This document shows positions 9,996-21,099 of a stretch of 64,000 bases of DNA, piece by piece (position 1 is the first letter of the stretch; each line of letters begins with the position of its first letter). This DNA is from Macquaria australasica. Its lineage: Eukaryota; Chordata; Actinopteri; Centrarchiformes; Percichthyidae. The stretch is taken from NCBI GenBank assembly GCA_005408345.1, contig SEMN01000020.1, forward strand, positions 310,001-374,000, written 5' to 3'. A program made the translations under genes and the position numbers. Under the pieces are notes generated by a model, which was not told where the DNA came from, searched no databases, and saw only the letters and a program-made list of their open reading frames with translations.

Positions 9996-11329
9996 TGCCT
10001 CTGTGTGATATTTATCTGAATACTTTTTAAAATGAGGACATTTTAATTTAGCATATAACCATACTTTATGGTTAGACGTAATTACACACAAATATCAATT
10101 ATAGCTGTTCGCTTAGCTGCAAGCTAACAATTCAGCTTAAGTTAGAGCAAACAAACCCAGTGTTTAATCCATCCTTACACTTTTATCTCTTATGTTTCTG
10201 CTTTTGTAAAGACAAAAAATACACCATCTTTACAAACATGTGAAGAAGTCCAAAGTTTGACAGACCTGCCTTGCCTAGTTACGGTTGCTAAGCTGTATTT
10301 GGAGAAGCGCTGCTTGGGGTAGGAATTTTGCTAACAGTCAATTGCAAAAGAATAACAGTAACAGAGTGCAGGCAGAAACAAGAAAACTGATGAATCATGT
10401 GGTGGAGTGAACTACTCTTGTAGATTGTATAAATAAACAAACTGACACAATGAAGGACAACACAGGAAATCGATGTTTGGTGGTTACTGCTCTATTGGCT
10501 TGTAAGAATGAGGAAGAGTGAAAAAAAATGCTGAGACTTGAAAAATGAAGCAGAAAAAAAAAAGAGACGAAACATTTATATAACTAAAGTAACTTTGTTT
10601 CTAATCATGACAGGAAACAGCCGCATAACTCCATATATATTAAAACAACTGTACTTTCTGTACATTGTAATTCTTCTCACTTAAATTAACACTTAATATC
10701 CCATTATTATGTTGATTTTACTGCATTGAACAAATCAACACACAAGATGGCAACAAAAATGAATGGAAGTAAGGCTAGTGGTAATTTCTTCAGGTCAATT
10801 TTTAAAAGGAGTAAATAATCCTAATTATGAAACTGTGATTTGAAGTTATTTTGCTTAATATTCATTTTAATTGATGTTTTACACAGTGACATACAGGGTG
10901 GATAATTTAACTTGTAATGTCATGTAACTATTATAAGAAAGACTGCTGCTGTTATCATACTGCATACAATAAAATATATTTAAAACACAATATATTATCC
11001 ATGTCTAATGAGAGCTCTTTAACACAGTTTCATGTTATGATTGTTATATTTTTCAATGACTTGTGTAAATATACCTTCATTTGTTGTGACCAAAAATGAA
11101 AGATTAGGCCTTATAAAGTGAAACAACTCTGTGTAAAGAGCACCAGATGCAGAGGTGTCTAAAACAACAGGAAACTGTGGTTAGAGATCAGTTTTCCGTG
11201 ATGGCCCCTAGCTGACAGATCTCACAAGACACCTAGACAGCCTCTCCCACTCTTACAAGAACAACCTTAGTTCTCAACAACAATAAAAAAAAATATACCT
11301 AAATGTTGTGACATGGCAGGATAGCCTGG
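9996..11329. other. Downstream part of left duplication unit and spacer
   Basis: AT-rich, without genes. The segments at 10005-10135 and 10870-11125 have counterparts in the right unit at 13265-13375 and 13860-14196; the middle (10140-10870) does not. 11126-11329 is the spacer between units. No coding or RNA gene is seen. Confidence 0.6.
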
Positions 11330-12377
11330 ATTTTAAATTCTGCTGTACAAGTACTTTTCTCTGGGAAAGTACCTGATGGAGTGAAACTATCGCATCAACT
11401 AAATAAGTCACGGATAATACAATTACTAACGGCAAGCAGCAACTAGAGTGACACTGAGTGCATGCTCAAGGTAAGGTTTCTTTTTGCATTGCGTCTCTTT
11501 GAAATATGTTACAGCATATTTATCCATGTATTTATTCAGTTTGGGAAATTATTTATGTAAAAATTGAATGGGAAAGCTGAGAAATATGGATTGAAACATT
11601 AAAATAAAAGTCTGAGAACACTAAATAAAAGTTGACAATATGAAATTAAACTGAATTTGTTGAATAGACAAACCTTGTATGCGTGTATGTTAATGAAGGA
11701 GGTGTCTGCTGTGAATTAGTTTTTATTGACAAACATCAAATAGGGAAGAAGAATATATTGTCATGAATGTTATTTGCAATTCAGAAATTGTGACAAAAGC
11801 AGAGACATAATCCTCCACTTCCTCAAACACGCTGGAGTTAGACGAAATGTTCTGTTTTTTCATTTACAGTAAGCATTGCCCCATTTTTGTTTATTATAAA
11901 CTTTGTTTATTATATTGTTATGCACTGGTCAAAATGGTATACTTTCATCATTAGATGGTTGCCACCCGATTTCAGGTACACTGTGTACTACTTCTGACCT
12001 TTGTGGTAGGCTAACGTGATGTTAATTACATATCTGAAACAAATGGTGTCAGTATGATTATTGGCATTGAATGTTTCATTTCATATTTTCGGACTTTAAT
12101 TCAGTATTCTCAAGTTTCAGTCAATATCCTCTGACTTTTATTCCATATCCTTGGTTTTCCATTAAATTTTTGCCATAAAAAATGTCTTGAACGATATGAT
12201 ATACACAGGATTTTTATTTATGCATTCATTAATTCATGTGAGAGTTGTGCACAAATGTAGAATGTATTCTACAGCATTGTAAGGAATGAACATCATATCC
12301 TCATTTCTTTATCAGAGCTATTGTCACTTCCTCGCAAGACATCAACAAGTAAACGATGGCCCTTGACAGCGTCTACA

Positions 12378-13253
12378 ATGACTGACAACTATATGTTCTA
12401 TGATGGCGTTGAACTCAGCATGGTTCAGCTCTTCTTCACTGTGTGCTACATCCTCATCTTCTGCATCAGCGTGCCTACAAACAGCTTCGTCCTTTGGGTT
12501 CTTCTGAGGGAACGAGCTTGGAAGACCACATCTGACATCTTGCTTCTGCAGCTCATAATTTCTGACCTCTGCCTCACTGTGACCCTGCCTTTTGAGGTCT
12601 GCTGTCTACATGACTGGATCTGTGGGATATGGACACATGAAGTCATAAGAAGGGTTCATTTTCTGGGGCTGAACAGTTACGTGTTGATCCTCACTGCCAT
12701 GACGTTGTATCGTTATGTTGATGTGGTCCATGCTTCACGACTGTCTGCACAGGCTCCCAAAAAACGCTGTGTCCTCATTGCTAGCATTGTGATATGGCTG
12801 ATAAGTGCTGCTTCCAGTATTAAATTATCAGTATCATTTACTATGCTGCTTTTTGACATCTACTTGCAGATTGGCCTTTTCTTTCTCATACCCTTCATTA
12901 TCATTACTTTCTGTTCTGCCCATATGTGGATAACTATCAAACAAGGCAGAACAAACAGACATCACCAGGTTTCAAGATTGATTTTAGGGATGAATGTAGT
13001 TTTTTTCTTTAGTTTGGCACCGTACAATATCTTGCTCTTTATAGAGTCCTTGATGGTGGTTGATGTTCTGGAAACAACACGTGTATGGACACAGGCAATG
13101 TACTATTTACAGTTAATTTACATACTGCCTTACTTCCACTGTTGCCTGAACCCGCTGTTCCATACATTTGGAGCACAAAGGTTTAGGAGGCATCTCCCAG
13201 TGCCATGTAACACTTCATCCCAGAGAAGAGATGACAGTCATCCCTCCACATGA
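12378..13253 (+). CDS. Atypical chemokine-receptor-like 7TM protein, 291 aa
   Basis: Seven hydrophobic segments, with clear kinship to the receptor at 5905-6912: for example SYVLILTAMTLYRY against SSVILLTAMTVDRF, and FHCCLNPLFH against HCCMNPLLY. Every hallmark is altered. The TM3 Cys is His (THEVI), and ECL2 is about 18 residues shorter with no Cys, so the conserved disulfide is absent. DRY is YRY, TM6 CWxP is SLAP (FFFSLAPYNI), NPxxY is NPLFH, and ECL1 WxFG is WICG. The N-terminus still has tyrosines (MTDNYMFYDGVE); the tail is short. The start is the ATG at 12378; an upstream ATG at 12356 opens a 9-codon ORF ending at 12383-12385 across the main start. The frame is intact. It could be a decoy or atypical receptor, a protein under relaxed selection, or an early pseudogene. 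Confidence 0.8.
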   Translation: MTDNYMFYDGVELSMVQLFFTVCYILIFCISVPTNSFVLWVLLRERAWKTTSDILLLQLIISDLCLTVTLPFEVCCLHDWICGIWTHEVIRRVHFLGLNSYVLILTAMTLYRYVDVVHASRLSAQAPKKRCVLIASIVIWLISAASSIKLSVSFTMLLFDIYLQIGLFFLIPFIIITFCSAHMWITIKQGRTNRHHQVSRLILGMNVVFFFSLAPYNILLFIESLMVVDVLETTRVWTQAMYYLQLIYILPYFHCCLNPLFHTFGAQRFRRHLPVPCNTSSQRRDDSHPST

Positions 13254-13375
13254 TGCCTCTGTGTGATATTTATCTGAATACTTTATAAAATGAGGACATT
13301 TTAATTTAGCATATAACCATAGTTTATGGTTAGATGTAATTACACACAAATATCAATTATAGCTGTTCGCTTAGC

Positions 13376-13790
13376 CCCGCCCCCCTTAGTTACTGATGCT
13401 ACGCCTGTCAAGGTCTCTGTTCTCACACAGCAGTTTACAATAACTGTGCCAGATTTACTTACTACTCAGTCAGTGGTTGGTATTCTTTTTTAGCCGGCAA
13501 CCATTGATTTTGCTGTTGATGACTATCACTTTAAATATAGATCAGTTGTAGCAAGCTATCTAGTTAAATGTTAGCTTTGTGAGTTTTTTTTTTCTCCTAA
13601 GATGGCAAAGTCAAGTCATGAATAGTTAATGAGCACAACATGTTTTTCATCCAGTCATAACCCTAACCCTCCTTGTGTGGTCGTTAAAGGGTTTGACATC
13701 AAGAACGTTTGTTTGTTATGACTGGATGGACAACGTTTGTTGACTTCGCCCTCCTAGGAAAAAGAAACGTAGCCTACTGTAGATAGAAAG
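13376..13790. other. Block unique to the right duplication unit
   Basis: Replaces the left-unit sequence after 'gctgttcgcttag'. It contains an inverted pair, catccagtcataac (13649-13662) and gttatgactggatg (13716-13729), around 'ccctaaccct'. This could be an inserted non-autonomous element, but I cannot fix its ends. No gene is seen. Confidence 0.4.
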
Positions 13791-14139
13791 CTAGTTAGCC
13801 GCAGCTTAAATTAGAGCAAACAATTAAATTTAATCTTGTGCTTTGATGCTAATTTAATAATTTTTTGTTTTACACAGTGACGTACAGGGTGGATAATTTA
13901 ACTTGTAATGCCATGTAATTATTACAAGAAAGACTGCTGTTGATATCATGCATACTGTTTACAATAAAATATCTTTAAAGCACAATATATAATCCACGTG
14001 TAATGAGAGCTCTTTAACACTTTAACAGCATTAATGTCTAACATTTACTGTATGTTGTTAATGTGTTAGCCTGTGTTTTAAATTATGATCAATTACACAC
14101 AAGCTGCTTATTGTTAAATCAAACTCTTGATGACTTTTG

Positions 14140-14300
14140 TAAATATACCTTCATTTTTTTGTGACCAAAAATGAAAGATTAGGCCTTAAGTGAAATAAAT
14201 GTATTCCCAGGACATTTGACACAATGTTTTTACTTACAAACTGTCTGTCAAACAGTACTACCTGCATATCAGATGTTATATTTCTGTCCACACCTATTTA
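14140..14300 (+). repeat. Dispersed repeat family, copy 1
   Basis: The order of words is 'aatatacctt', 'gtgaccaaaaatgaaag', 'attaggcctta', 'tgtattcccaggacattt', 'ctgtctgtcaaacagta', 'tatttctgtccacac'. The same order recurs at 16855-17015 and 17030-17215, and its beginning at 11065-11125. The type is unclassified; it is a MITE or SINE-like dispersed repeat. Confidence 0.55.
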
Positions 14301-16850
14301 GTCTCTGTCTTCATATGTGCAAGCACCAATTAACCAGGCAATGTTCCTTGTGCACCCACTGTAACTGCAAATAAAGCAATTCTGAATCTGGTTAATTTAT
14401 TTCTGCTTCTTCTTCTTCTTTTTCTATTTTTTTTTTTTTTTTTTTTTACATACCAGCCAATATGTTAGGGAAGTACTGTATTTCCCTCTGGAGTGACCTT
14501 GTCTATGTGACACAGAATAAACAAATTAACCCACGGCAGCAGGATCAATAAAATATAATATAACAGACTGCATATTTGTGATTAAAATCACAGCCAGTTA
14601 AGTATGTCTAGATCAACAGTCCATGTGCTTTTGATTGCTTTTCTTTAAAATGATGTTTGCCAGAAATTCCAACAGCAAAGTAATTTAGCTGTATTATTTC
14701 TGTAATTAAAATATTTCAACTTTTTTCCCTCTTCTGTGGTCCAAATCTTTTAACTCTATTATATGTAATGTGTTTCTCCAGAGCCCTGTCAGTGTACTTC
14801 AACATGGTTGAGTAGCGTGGCCCTGATGGCTCCACGGGGGGTCCAGAGAAGAGTGTGTAGGGACAGCTCAGTGGGCCACTGTAACAGCACTCATATCTGT
14901 CTCTGGGGGTAGATTAAGCTTAATTAACTAAACCATCCAGCACGCTTGGATGAATGGATACAAGTCAAGGGCAGAGCAGTCACGGGTGCTCACACATTCT
15001 CTGGCAGGCACTGGGAGATGGTTTTGTGCCGAATTTTATCTGTGTGTGTGTGTAATAGGAGCAAAAAAGTGGATACTGTAGCTATGATAAAGTTGTATGT
15101 ACAAGTCAATAATAATAATGACCTGTATTTAGTCTGTAATGTGTCTTTATGCAGTCAGTAAACACAAAATACCAGTGAGCTGTGAACAGAGAAGATTCAA
15201 ACCTGCATTGCACCTATGTGATGCAGTTTCGGGAACTGCCATCCCACAATTTTGCACACGTTTCCTCAATTTATGAGTGTCCGCTAACAGCTTTTGGACT
15301 TATCAGCATTTCTGAAAAGGAAGTGATCAAACCTATGTTAGATCCCAATCTTACCTTGTTGTGGAGTGTCCGCTGGTAGGAAAAAGGCCTTATTTTTAGT
15401 ATGTAAATAAAACAATATACAGGAAGTTTATTCTAAGAATTAACTTCAAAAATAACAGAGAAAATAGCTAACTAGACAAATACAGTAGAAAACCCACCCC
15501 ACGGAGCTCAAATACAAAAGACAATCTAAGGCATCCCATTTCTTATCTTCGAGTCAGTGCAATCTCTTTCCCCAGATCATTTTCTTAGCAAATGATGTTG
15601 TTGTTCAATCCTGTTTTTAGCCACAAGCTAAACAGCTGTTGCTGTTTTCTTATGTAGACTCTGCTACCAGCCCTCCCTGGCCCTAACATTCACTGCCTGC
15701 TCTTCTTTTCTCCAGGGCAACTCACCCTCCTTTTTCACATTGATATCTCCAGTTATATATAACGATAATTACACAGACCATATGTGAATTTAATTGATGC
15801 CTTGCAAATGTGTAAATGTGTGTGTACTTGGTACATATTGCTAATAAAGTCTTATTGCTTGTTAATATGGACTGTCAGGAAAATGCGTGCAAATCAATTA
15901 AGTGTGTCAGCCTTATCATTACAAACAACTGTTTTAGTGAACAAATATAGATGACTTAATTCTCGTATGTGTGACATTTCACTAATGCACCTCATCCCGA
16001 TTGAATTTGTCATGGGAATAAAATGTTTTATAAAAGGATTAGATCCCCTTTTTAACACGCACCCTTACCTCACACACAAATGCAATCTTTGTTTTGCTCA
16101 ATCATGAATCCAGGAGGGTGACATGTTCGTTCTTTATAAAAAGTGTATCTGAAAGATGATAGATCAAAAAATAACCACCTCATGCTGCATCTTGGCCTTT
16201 ATTTTGCCACTGCAGTGCTACATCTCTCCACTAGAGGGGACATGGGTATTGGCATAATGCTGTTTCACTTTTATTGATTACAATCTGATATGACTTTCCA
16301 TATCAGCCGCAAACAATTAAGATAGAGATGTACTCTCTTATAGACTGACAAAAAGATCATTAGTCCCTACAAAAGAGCTGTGCTGCTTTGAATACATACA
16401 CAAATGTTCACCACAAAGAACAAATGCAGCCTGTCTCTGCACATCCCACACCATCATATCTCTATATTTTAGGGTCATCCTCCTCTACTTGCCTGCTGTT
16501 GTCAGATAGAAAAACACAGTGATTAACTACCATGGAGACTTAATTAACAAATCAAACATCTGGATATTCAGACTAGGCCTACTGCAAAGGTTTAGCTGCC
16601 TCTTGTAAGACTGGCCATTTGATATATCAAACAGTGCGTTGTGGTGTTTCTTGCTAAATTTTTCCCATCTGGCTTGTTTTGTATCTTCACTTTATTTTTT
16701 TTATTTTTTTATTTTTTTTGGCAGCCTCTACTCACTTTGTAACTTTCAAAGTTTTTTATTTATCTTTTTTGGTTAGTTTGTGGCATTGTGGGGGACTGGA
16801 GAATGATGAGGATGGTGGAAAAGGATGAGGCCATTGAGACTAGAAGCATA
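14301..16850. other. Intergenic, no gene found
   Basis: AT-rich sequence with a long T run (about 14428-14448). Short open frames here have no recognisable features. No RNA gene is seen. Confidence 0.5.
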
Positions 16851-16854
16851 ACAC

Positions 16855-17015
16855 TAGAAATATAACATGGGGATATACCTGAAATGTATGTGGCCCACAA
16901 TTATACATAGGGCCTCCAATAACAGGATAGCTGTATTCCTTGGACATTTTATTTTATTTTTATTATGTTTTACCCTCACATTAGGTGTTATGTTTCTGTC
17001 CACATTTGTCAAGGA
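16855..17015 (+). repeat. Dispersed repeat family, copy 2
   Basis: Shares 'gatatacctgaaat', 'tatgtggccc', 'agctgtattcc..ggacattt' and 'ttaggtgttatgtttctgtccacatttg' with the copies at 14140-14300 and 17030-17215. Confidence 0.5.
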
Positions 17016-17029
17016 ATAACATAACATTA

Positions 17030-17215
17030 CATGACATAACGTGGGAATATATCTTAAATTTATGTGGCCAAATATTACAGATTAGGCCATTAATAAAGTG
17101 AAATAGCTGTATTCCCAGGACATTTATTTATTCATTTAGCTCAGAGACTGTATGTCAAAGAGTATAACCTCCACATCACGTCACTTAATATCCCATAACA
17201 TAACATATACGTTTT
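17030..17215 (+). repeat. Dispersed repeat family, copy 3
   Basis: Shares 'gggaatatatcttaaattta', 'agattaggccattaataaag', 'agctgtattcccaggacatt' and 'actgtatgtcaaagagtata' with copies 1 and 2. Only about 15 bp separate it from copy 2, so the two form a tandem pair. Confidence 0.5.
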
Positions 17216-17264
17216 AGTCCAAACGTGCTTTGTATTACTGTGAATGAAAACGTTTTTTGGATGG

Positions 17265-17340
17265 TCCCGATGAGAACTGGACCTCCAGACCTGGCACTGA
17301 CTCTTCAATGCTCTACCCACTGAGCTAATATCCTACAGAC
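17265..17340 (-). repeat. tRNA-like SINE head fragment
   Basis: The minus strand contains 'TTAGCTCAGTGGGTAGAGCA', a textbook tRNA A-box region, then a degenerate B-box-like 'GGTCCAGTTCTCATC'. The T-loop consensus is broken and the acceptor stem does not pair well, so a SINE head or tRNA pseudogene fits better than a working tRNA. Confidence 0.45.
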
Positions 17341-17554
17341 CATGTTTTTTGGCTTACCCTTCCTTATCCTCAGGCTGCACCAGCTGCCGTCTACCTCCGA
17401 CCACACTCCACGCCCCTGATATGTTGTCCTCTACCTGCATCGTTCCTCCTCCTCCTCCTCCTCCTCATTTGTAGGTGTTCTATCCCCCATTTTGGCCGCA
17501 ACTTTCCAAAAGGTGAACAGAAGTGATTTTCAATAGCACCGTGCATGACTAATG

Positions 17555-17760
17555 GTGGAAACATGTTAAAATCATCGCAGAAATGTCCTTGGGAAGACAA
17601 ATGAATTTTCAGCAGAATAATTAACTTAATTAACAAATTTGCATGCATATTCATCAGGGCCATTGAAGTCTTTCCAGCTCAGCTTGATGAACGTTGCTGT
17701 GTAATAACCAGCTCATTTACATTCTGCCATCCACTGCCATTTGTGTGGATTACTGAGAAA
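17555..17760. other. Candidate conserved non-coding block
   Basis: Complex, non-repetitive sequence with homeodomain-type core words (TTAACTTAATTAAC) and an octamer-like 'tttgcatgcatattcat'. It is unlike the simple repeats around it and has no coding potential. A regulatory role for nearby neurod6 is only an inference. Confidence 0.3.
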
Positions 17761-17766
17761 AGGCAA

Positions 17767-17801
17767 AGTGTGTGTGTGTGTGTGTGGGTGTGTGTGTGTG
17801 C
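17767..17801. repeat. (GT)n microsatellite
   Basis: GT run with one GG interruption. Confidence 0.85.
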
Positions 17802-18060
17802 ATGATGCTAGGGCTACATCGTATGTGCACACACTTTTCTCTTTCCCTTAATATGTCACAGAGAGAGCTTGATGAATTGTTTTGACATACTGTTTTGTTG
17901 GATATACACCCCAATGTTGGACCCAGCTGCCTCCCCTTACACACAGTGATATAGAGGGAGCATTCATATATGCACATATTCATACACACATACCTTGCGT
18001 GAATGTGACTGATGGAGGCCTGACTCTGTGTGCGTGCGCTCTACACCCATATCTCCTTGT

Positions 18061-18074
18061 ACCCCCCCCCCCCC
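18061..18074. repeat. Poly-C run
   Basis: About 13-14 consecutive C residues in a C-rich context; a homopolymer likely to vary or to cause sequencing error. Confidence 0.8.
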
Positions 18075-18079
18075 TTCTC

Positions 18080-19680
18080 TCTGGTGGGCAGTTCTTGGCA
18101 CCGATCCTGAGTCGTAAACCCTCCTGGGTTGCCAGACTGTGCGTTGTTAAAAACGTGAGGCCCTCCGTACCCCCTCCCCGTCTCTGCAGGGCAATCTTTA
18201 AAGGCAGCAAGGTGTGACGGCACAGACTGGCAGCTTGGCAGCCATGCCCGAGGATACCAACGCTCTGTCAGCCGTGAACGGGCACCATCACATGGGCTCG
18301 CCTAACTAATACGCTCGACGTACATGTGCCTTTCTCATGCCTCATCTGTGCCAGTCAGAGACAAAGGAATTCATTAAGAAATTTCACATGGCGTTGTTTT
18401 GTGATTTTGCCGGGATATAGTTAATTGGGAATTTCACACAAGCTAAGGTAACTGAGGGAGAGATTATCCAAATGAGTTCGGAAAAGTTAATTACACTCAC
18501 TTGGCTGTATGTGCCCTTGATCTGGTTGGGCAGGGAACAACAGGAAAACTTATTTTAAGCTTGTGCATTATATTTCTCTAACAATATGTTTCTCATTCTC
18601 ATCATGCATATTTCCTCCAACTTAGGTGCCACTGAACACAGTTAGAAAGAGACACTTCCCAGCAGGTTACTTAACAGCCTGTCAGAAAACTGCTGCACCA
18701 GTAACATTATCATATGAACATAAAAAGGAATGCAAAGCAAATGCTTTTGCACCTTTAACATAACCAATATGGCGCACTGTCCTGAGATTTTACAGGAGCA
18801 ATTATCACATTTATTCAAGGGGAAAAAAAAACATTTTTCTTTAAAAAACAGCATTACCTGACACATAAAAACTTGTGATATTCAGCATACTTTCTTCCCT
18901 TTGCCTCTGTGATACTTTCTCCTACGCTTTTTCTGCAGACATATGTTTGACACTTGAAGCTGTTATCATAGCTGGAAGTGTGAAAGAGAATTGTTGCAGT
19001 AATATGCCGCTCTTGAGTGTTGTGACAGGAAAATGCCTTTCAGATACAGAATTGGCATTTTCAAGTCTTGTCTGACACAACAGTGTTTGTCTTCCATACT
19101 GATAACAGTGAAGCCAAGTTTGCCAATGAATTTCTCCAGAAATTGTTTGTTAGATTCTTTGGAGAATAAGTTGTGCGATAAAAAAGATTCCACGCTTATT
19201 GAAAGACTTATTGCATTTTTAATGACGTGTTTTACTCATAAAAAAATCTCATTTATTGCGTTGTCTGACCCTCTTTGTTTTGAAGCTTCCACTGAAGCAA
19301 GACGAACACAAAACACAAATGGACCATTAAACTGACCTTCAAACTAGGCCCTATGAAAATCAAATGGCTGTCACCACACGGATGGGGAGATTTACAGAAC
19401 CACAGCCTGTTTCCCTCCAGTGAGAAATATGAAAAATACACATCAGATGCTCGTTTTCATGATCCTCCTTTTTGAAGTAACAACAACTCTCACAGCTCGA
19501 GTAAATAAATCTATGAAAGCTTCGATCACAGACCATGAAAGGAGGGTTTTTTTATGGATGGAAACAGCAGACTGTCCCCTGCAGACTTGCTTTGTTGGCC
19601 CGCTGATGTGATTGTTGCTTTTCTGTAATAGCTGCAGTACATTATTGTTCATACTTGTCGTCTGATCCCCGGCTAAGCCT
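18080..19680. other. Intergenic, no gene found
   Basis: No domain-bearing frame is visible. Part of it (about 18350-18520) is complex unique sequence of the kind seen in conserved non-coding elements, but this cannot be tested here. Confidence 0.4.
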
Positions 19681-19686
19681 CACACA

Positions 19687-19729
<43 letters not shown>
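19681..19729. repeat. (CA)n microsatellite
   Basis: About 24 CA units, with a CG interruption near the left end. Confidence 0.9.
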
Positions 19730-19732
<3 letters not shown>

Positions 19733-20149
19733 AACATACATACCATAGACATGTATGAAGATGAAATGACACCTGGATTTGCCACGAAGGGATGAGGCTC
19801 GTGCCTTCAAGGTAGACCTTCTGTCTGTGGAGTCCACAAACATTAACAGAAACGAGTATTTTCAATATTAGCTAGAGAGAACTTGGTCGAGTCTATCAGA
19901 AAATAAAATCTTGTAACTTCTTTGTATCCCTTTTTTTGAGGGTAAAATTGACGACGGTACTGTTTGATGGTGCAATTGATGAGAAAGTTCTGAAGAAAGT
20001 CCCAGAGCCTCAGAGGAATTTGATTACCTCCATCCATTATCTGCACAGTGAGCAATCGCGAGGCTCACCATCTGTCATCCGTTTCATTTGCATCGTCAAC
20101 ACCTGCCCTGCCTGTTTATGCCTTCACATTTTTTTAAGCTGTCGTTCAT

Positions 20150-20355
20150 GGCATGGAAAAATGTTGACTTTTCCTTCTAAATACATTAATTCCACAAGTT
20201 CAAAGAACATATTGAACGCAGAACAACTTGGTTTATGTCTAATAGAATTTGGAAACTCTCCTTTTTATTGCTGCAGATTAAAAAAAAAATACATTCAATC
20301 TGCTTTCACAGCTTAGTGAACAATAAAGTATTTCATTTCATGGATAAATTGCTGC
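20150..20355 (-). repeat. Local repeat unit next to the GATA array, inverted copy
   Basis: Its reverse complement matches the units at 21775-22340. Shared words on that strand are 'caatttat..atgaaatgaaa', 'ttcactaagctgtgaaag', 'ttttttttttaatct', 'agagtttccaaattctatta', 'caatatgttctttgaacttg' and 'agaaggaaaagtcaacattt'. It abuts the GATA array as the right-hand units abut TATC arrays. Confidence 0.75.
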
Positions 20356-20456
<101 letters not shown>

Positions 20457-20529
20457 TTCCATATCACACATACACACACACACCACATCCTCCTGTTTGT
20501 TACCAACGCATTGTGCTGCATACACTCCC

Positions 20530-20585
20530 TCTCCTCTCCCTCCTTCCCTCCCTCCTTCCCTCCCTCCTCAATCCTCCCCCATCCA
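20530..20585. repeat. Pyrimidine-rich (CCCTC/CCTT)n tract
   Basis: Degenerate ccctccttccctccct-type run between the GATA and GT arrays. Confidence 0.7.
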
Positions 20586-20770
20586 TCCATCCCGTCTCCC
20601 ATATCCCCAGGTGGTGCCGACGGCTGCGGGGCCCATTAGCGACAGAATTCCTGCCTCCAGCAGGCCATGCGTGTCCCGAGTGACACATTTTTGGACCAAC
20701 ACCAAGAATCCAACCCTCCACAGACAGCTCACTTCCCTCTGCAGTCACCACAGTATGTGCATGTGTGTAA

Positions 20771-20792
20771 TATGTGTGTGTATGTGTGTGTG

Positions 20793-20868
<76 letters not shown>

Positions 20869-20870
20869 TG
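20771..20870. repeat. (GT)n microsatellite, about 50 units
   Basis: Long GT array with TAT and GCG interruptions at the left end and one TAT near the right end. Confidence 0.95.
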
Positions 20871-21099
20871 AGGGAGAGAGAGAGGCCTTGCGAACACAGC
20901 ATGAGTCCCACAGGAAATGCTTGAAAGGCAGTATGGGACAGATTGGTGATGGCGCAGAATGGACTAGAATACTAAAAAGAAACGCAAAGATATTCGACAG
21001 TAGAGAGATCATACATCGACAAGATGACTCTCCTGCCAGGTTGGGACATTTGTCACAGTCGTAGCCTCCACATAAACCTCCCACAGAGCATCTACATGT

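Larger units (their letters stand above)
6944..11125 (+). repeat. Segmental tandem duplication, left unit
   Basis: The unit starts 31 bp after the stop codon of the previous receptor and is near-identical to 11330-14196. It contains a leader exon (ending at a GTAAGG donor near 7616), an intron and the disrupted receptor copy. Unlike the right unit it carries two solo-LTR-type insertions (7027-7550 and 8886-9490). Its segment at about 10140-10870 also differs. The last shared words are 'accaaaaatgaaagattagg' near 11089-11109. Confidence 0.85.
11330..14196 (+). repeat. Segmental tandem duplication, right unit
   Basis: Near-identical to 6944-11125 apart from the two LTRs and a replaced block (13376-13790). 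It keeps the undisturbed integration sites of both LTRs. The leader exon ends at a GTAAGG donor (from about 11471), and the acceptor 'ttctttatcag' ends at 12315. The first shared word is 'attttaaattctgctgtac'. Confidence 0.85.

Noticed and set aside
17280..17340. Possible tRNA gene on the minus strand
   Set aside because: The A box is good but the B box and stems are degenerate; better explained as a SINE head or tRNA pseudogene.
20500..21084. Long frames with (HT)n or (CV)n runs
   Set aside because: Translation of CA/GT microsatellites.
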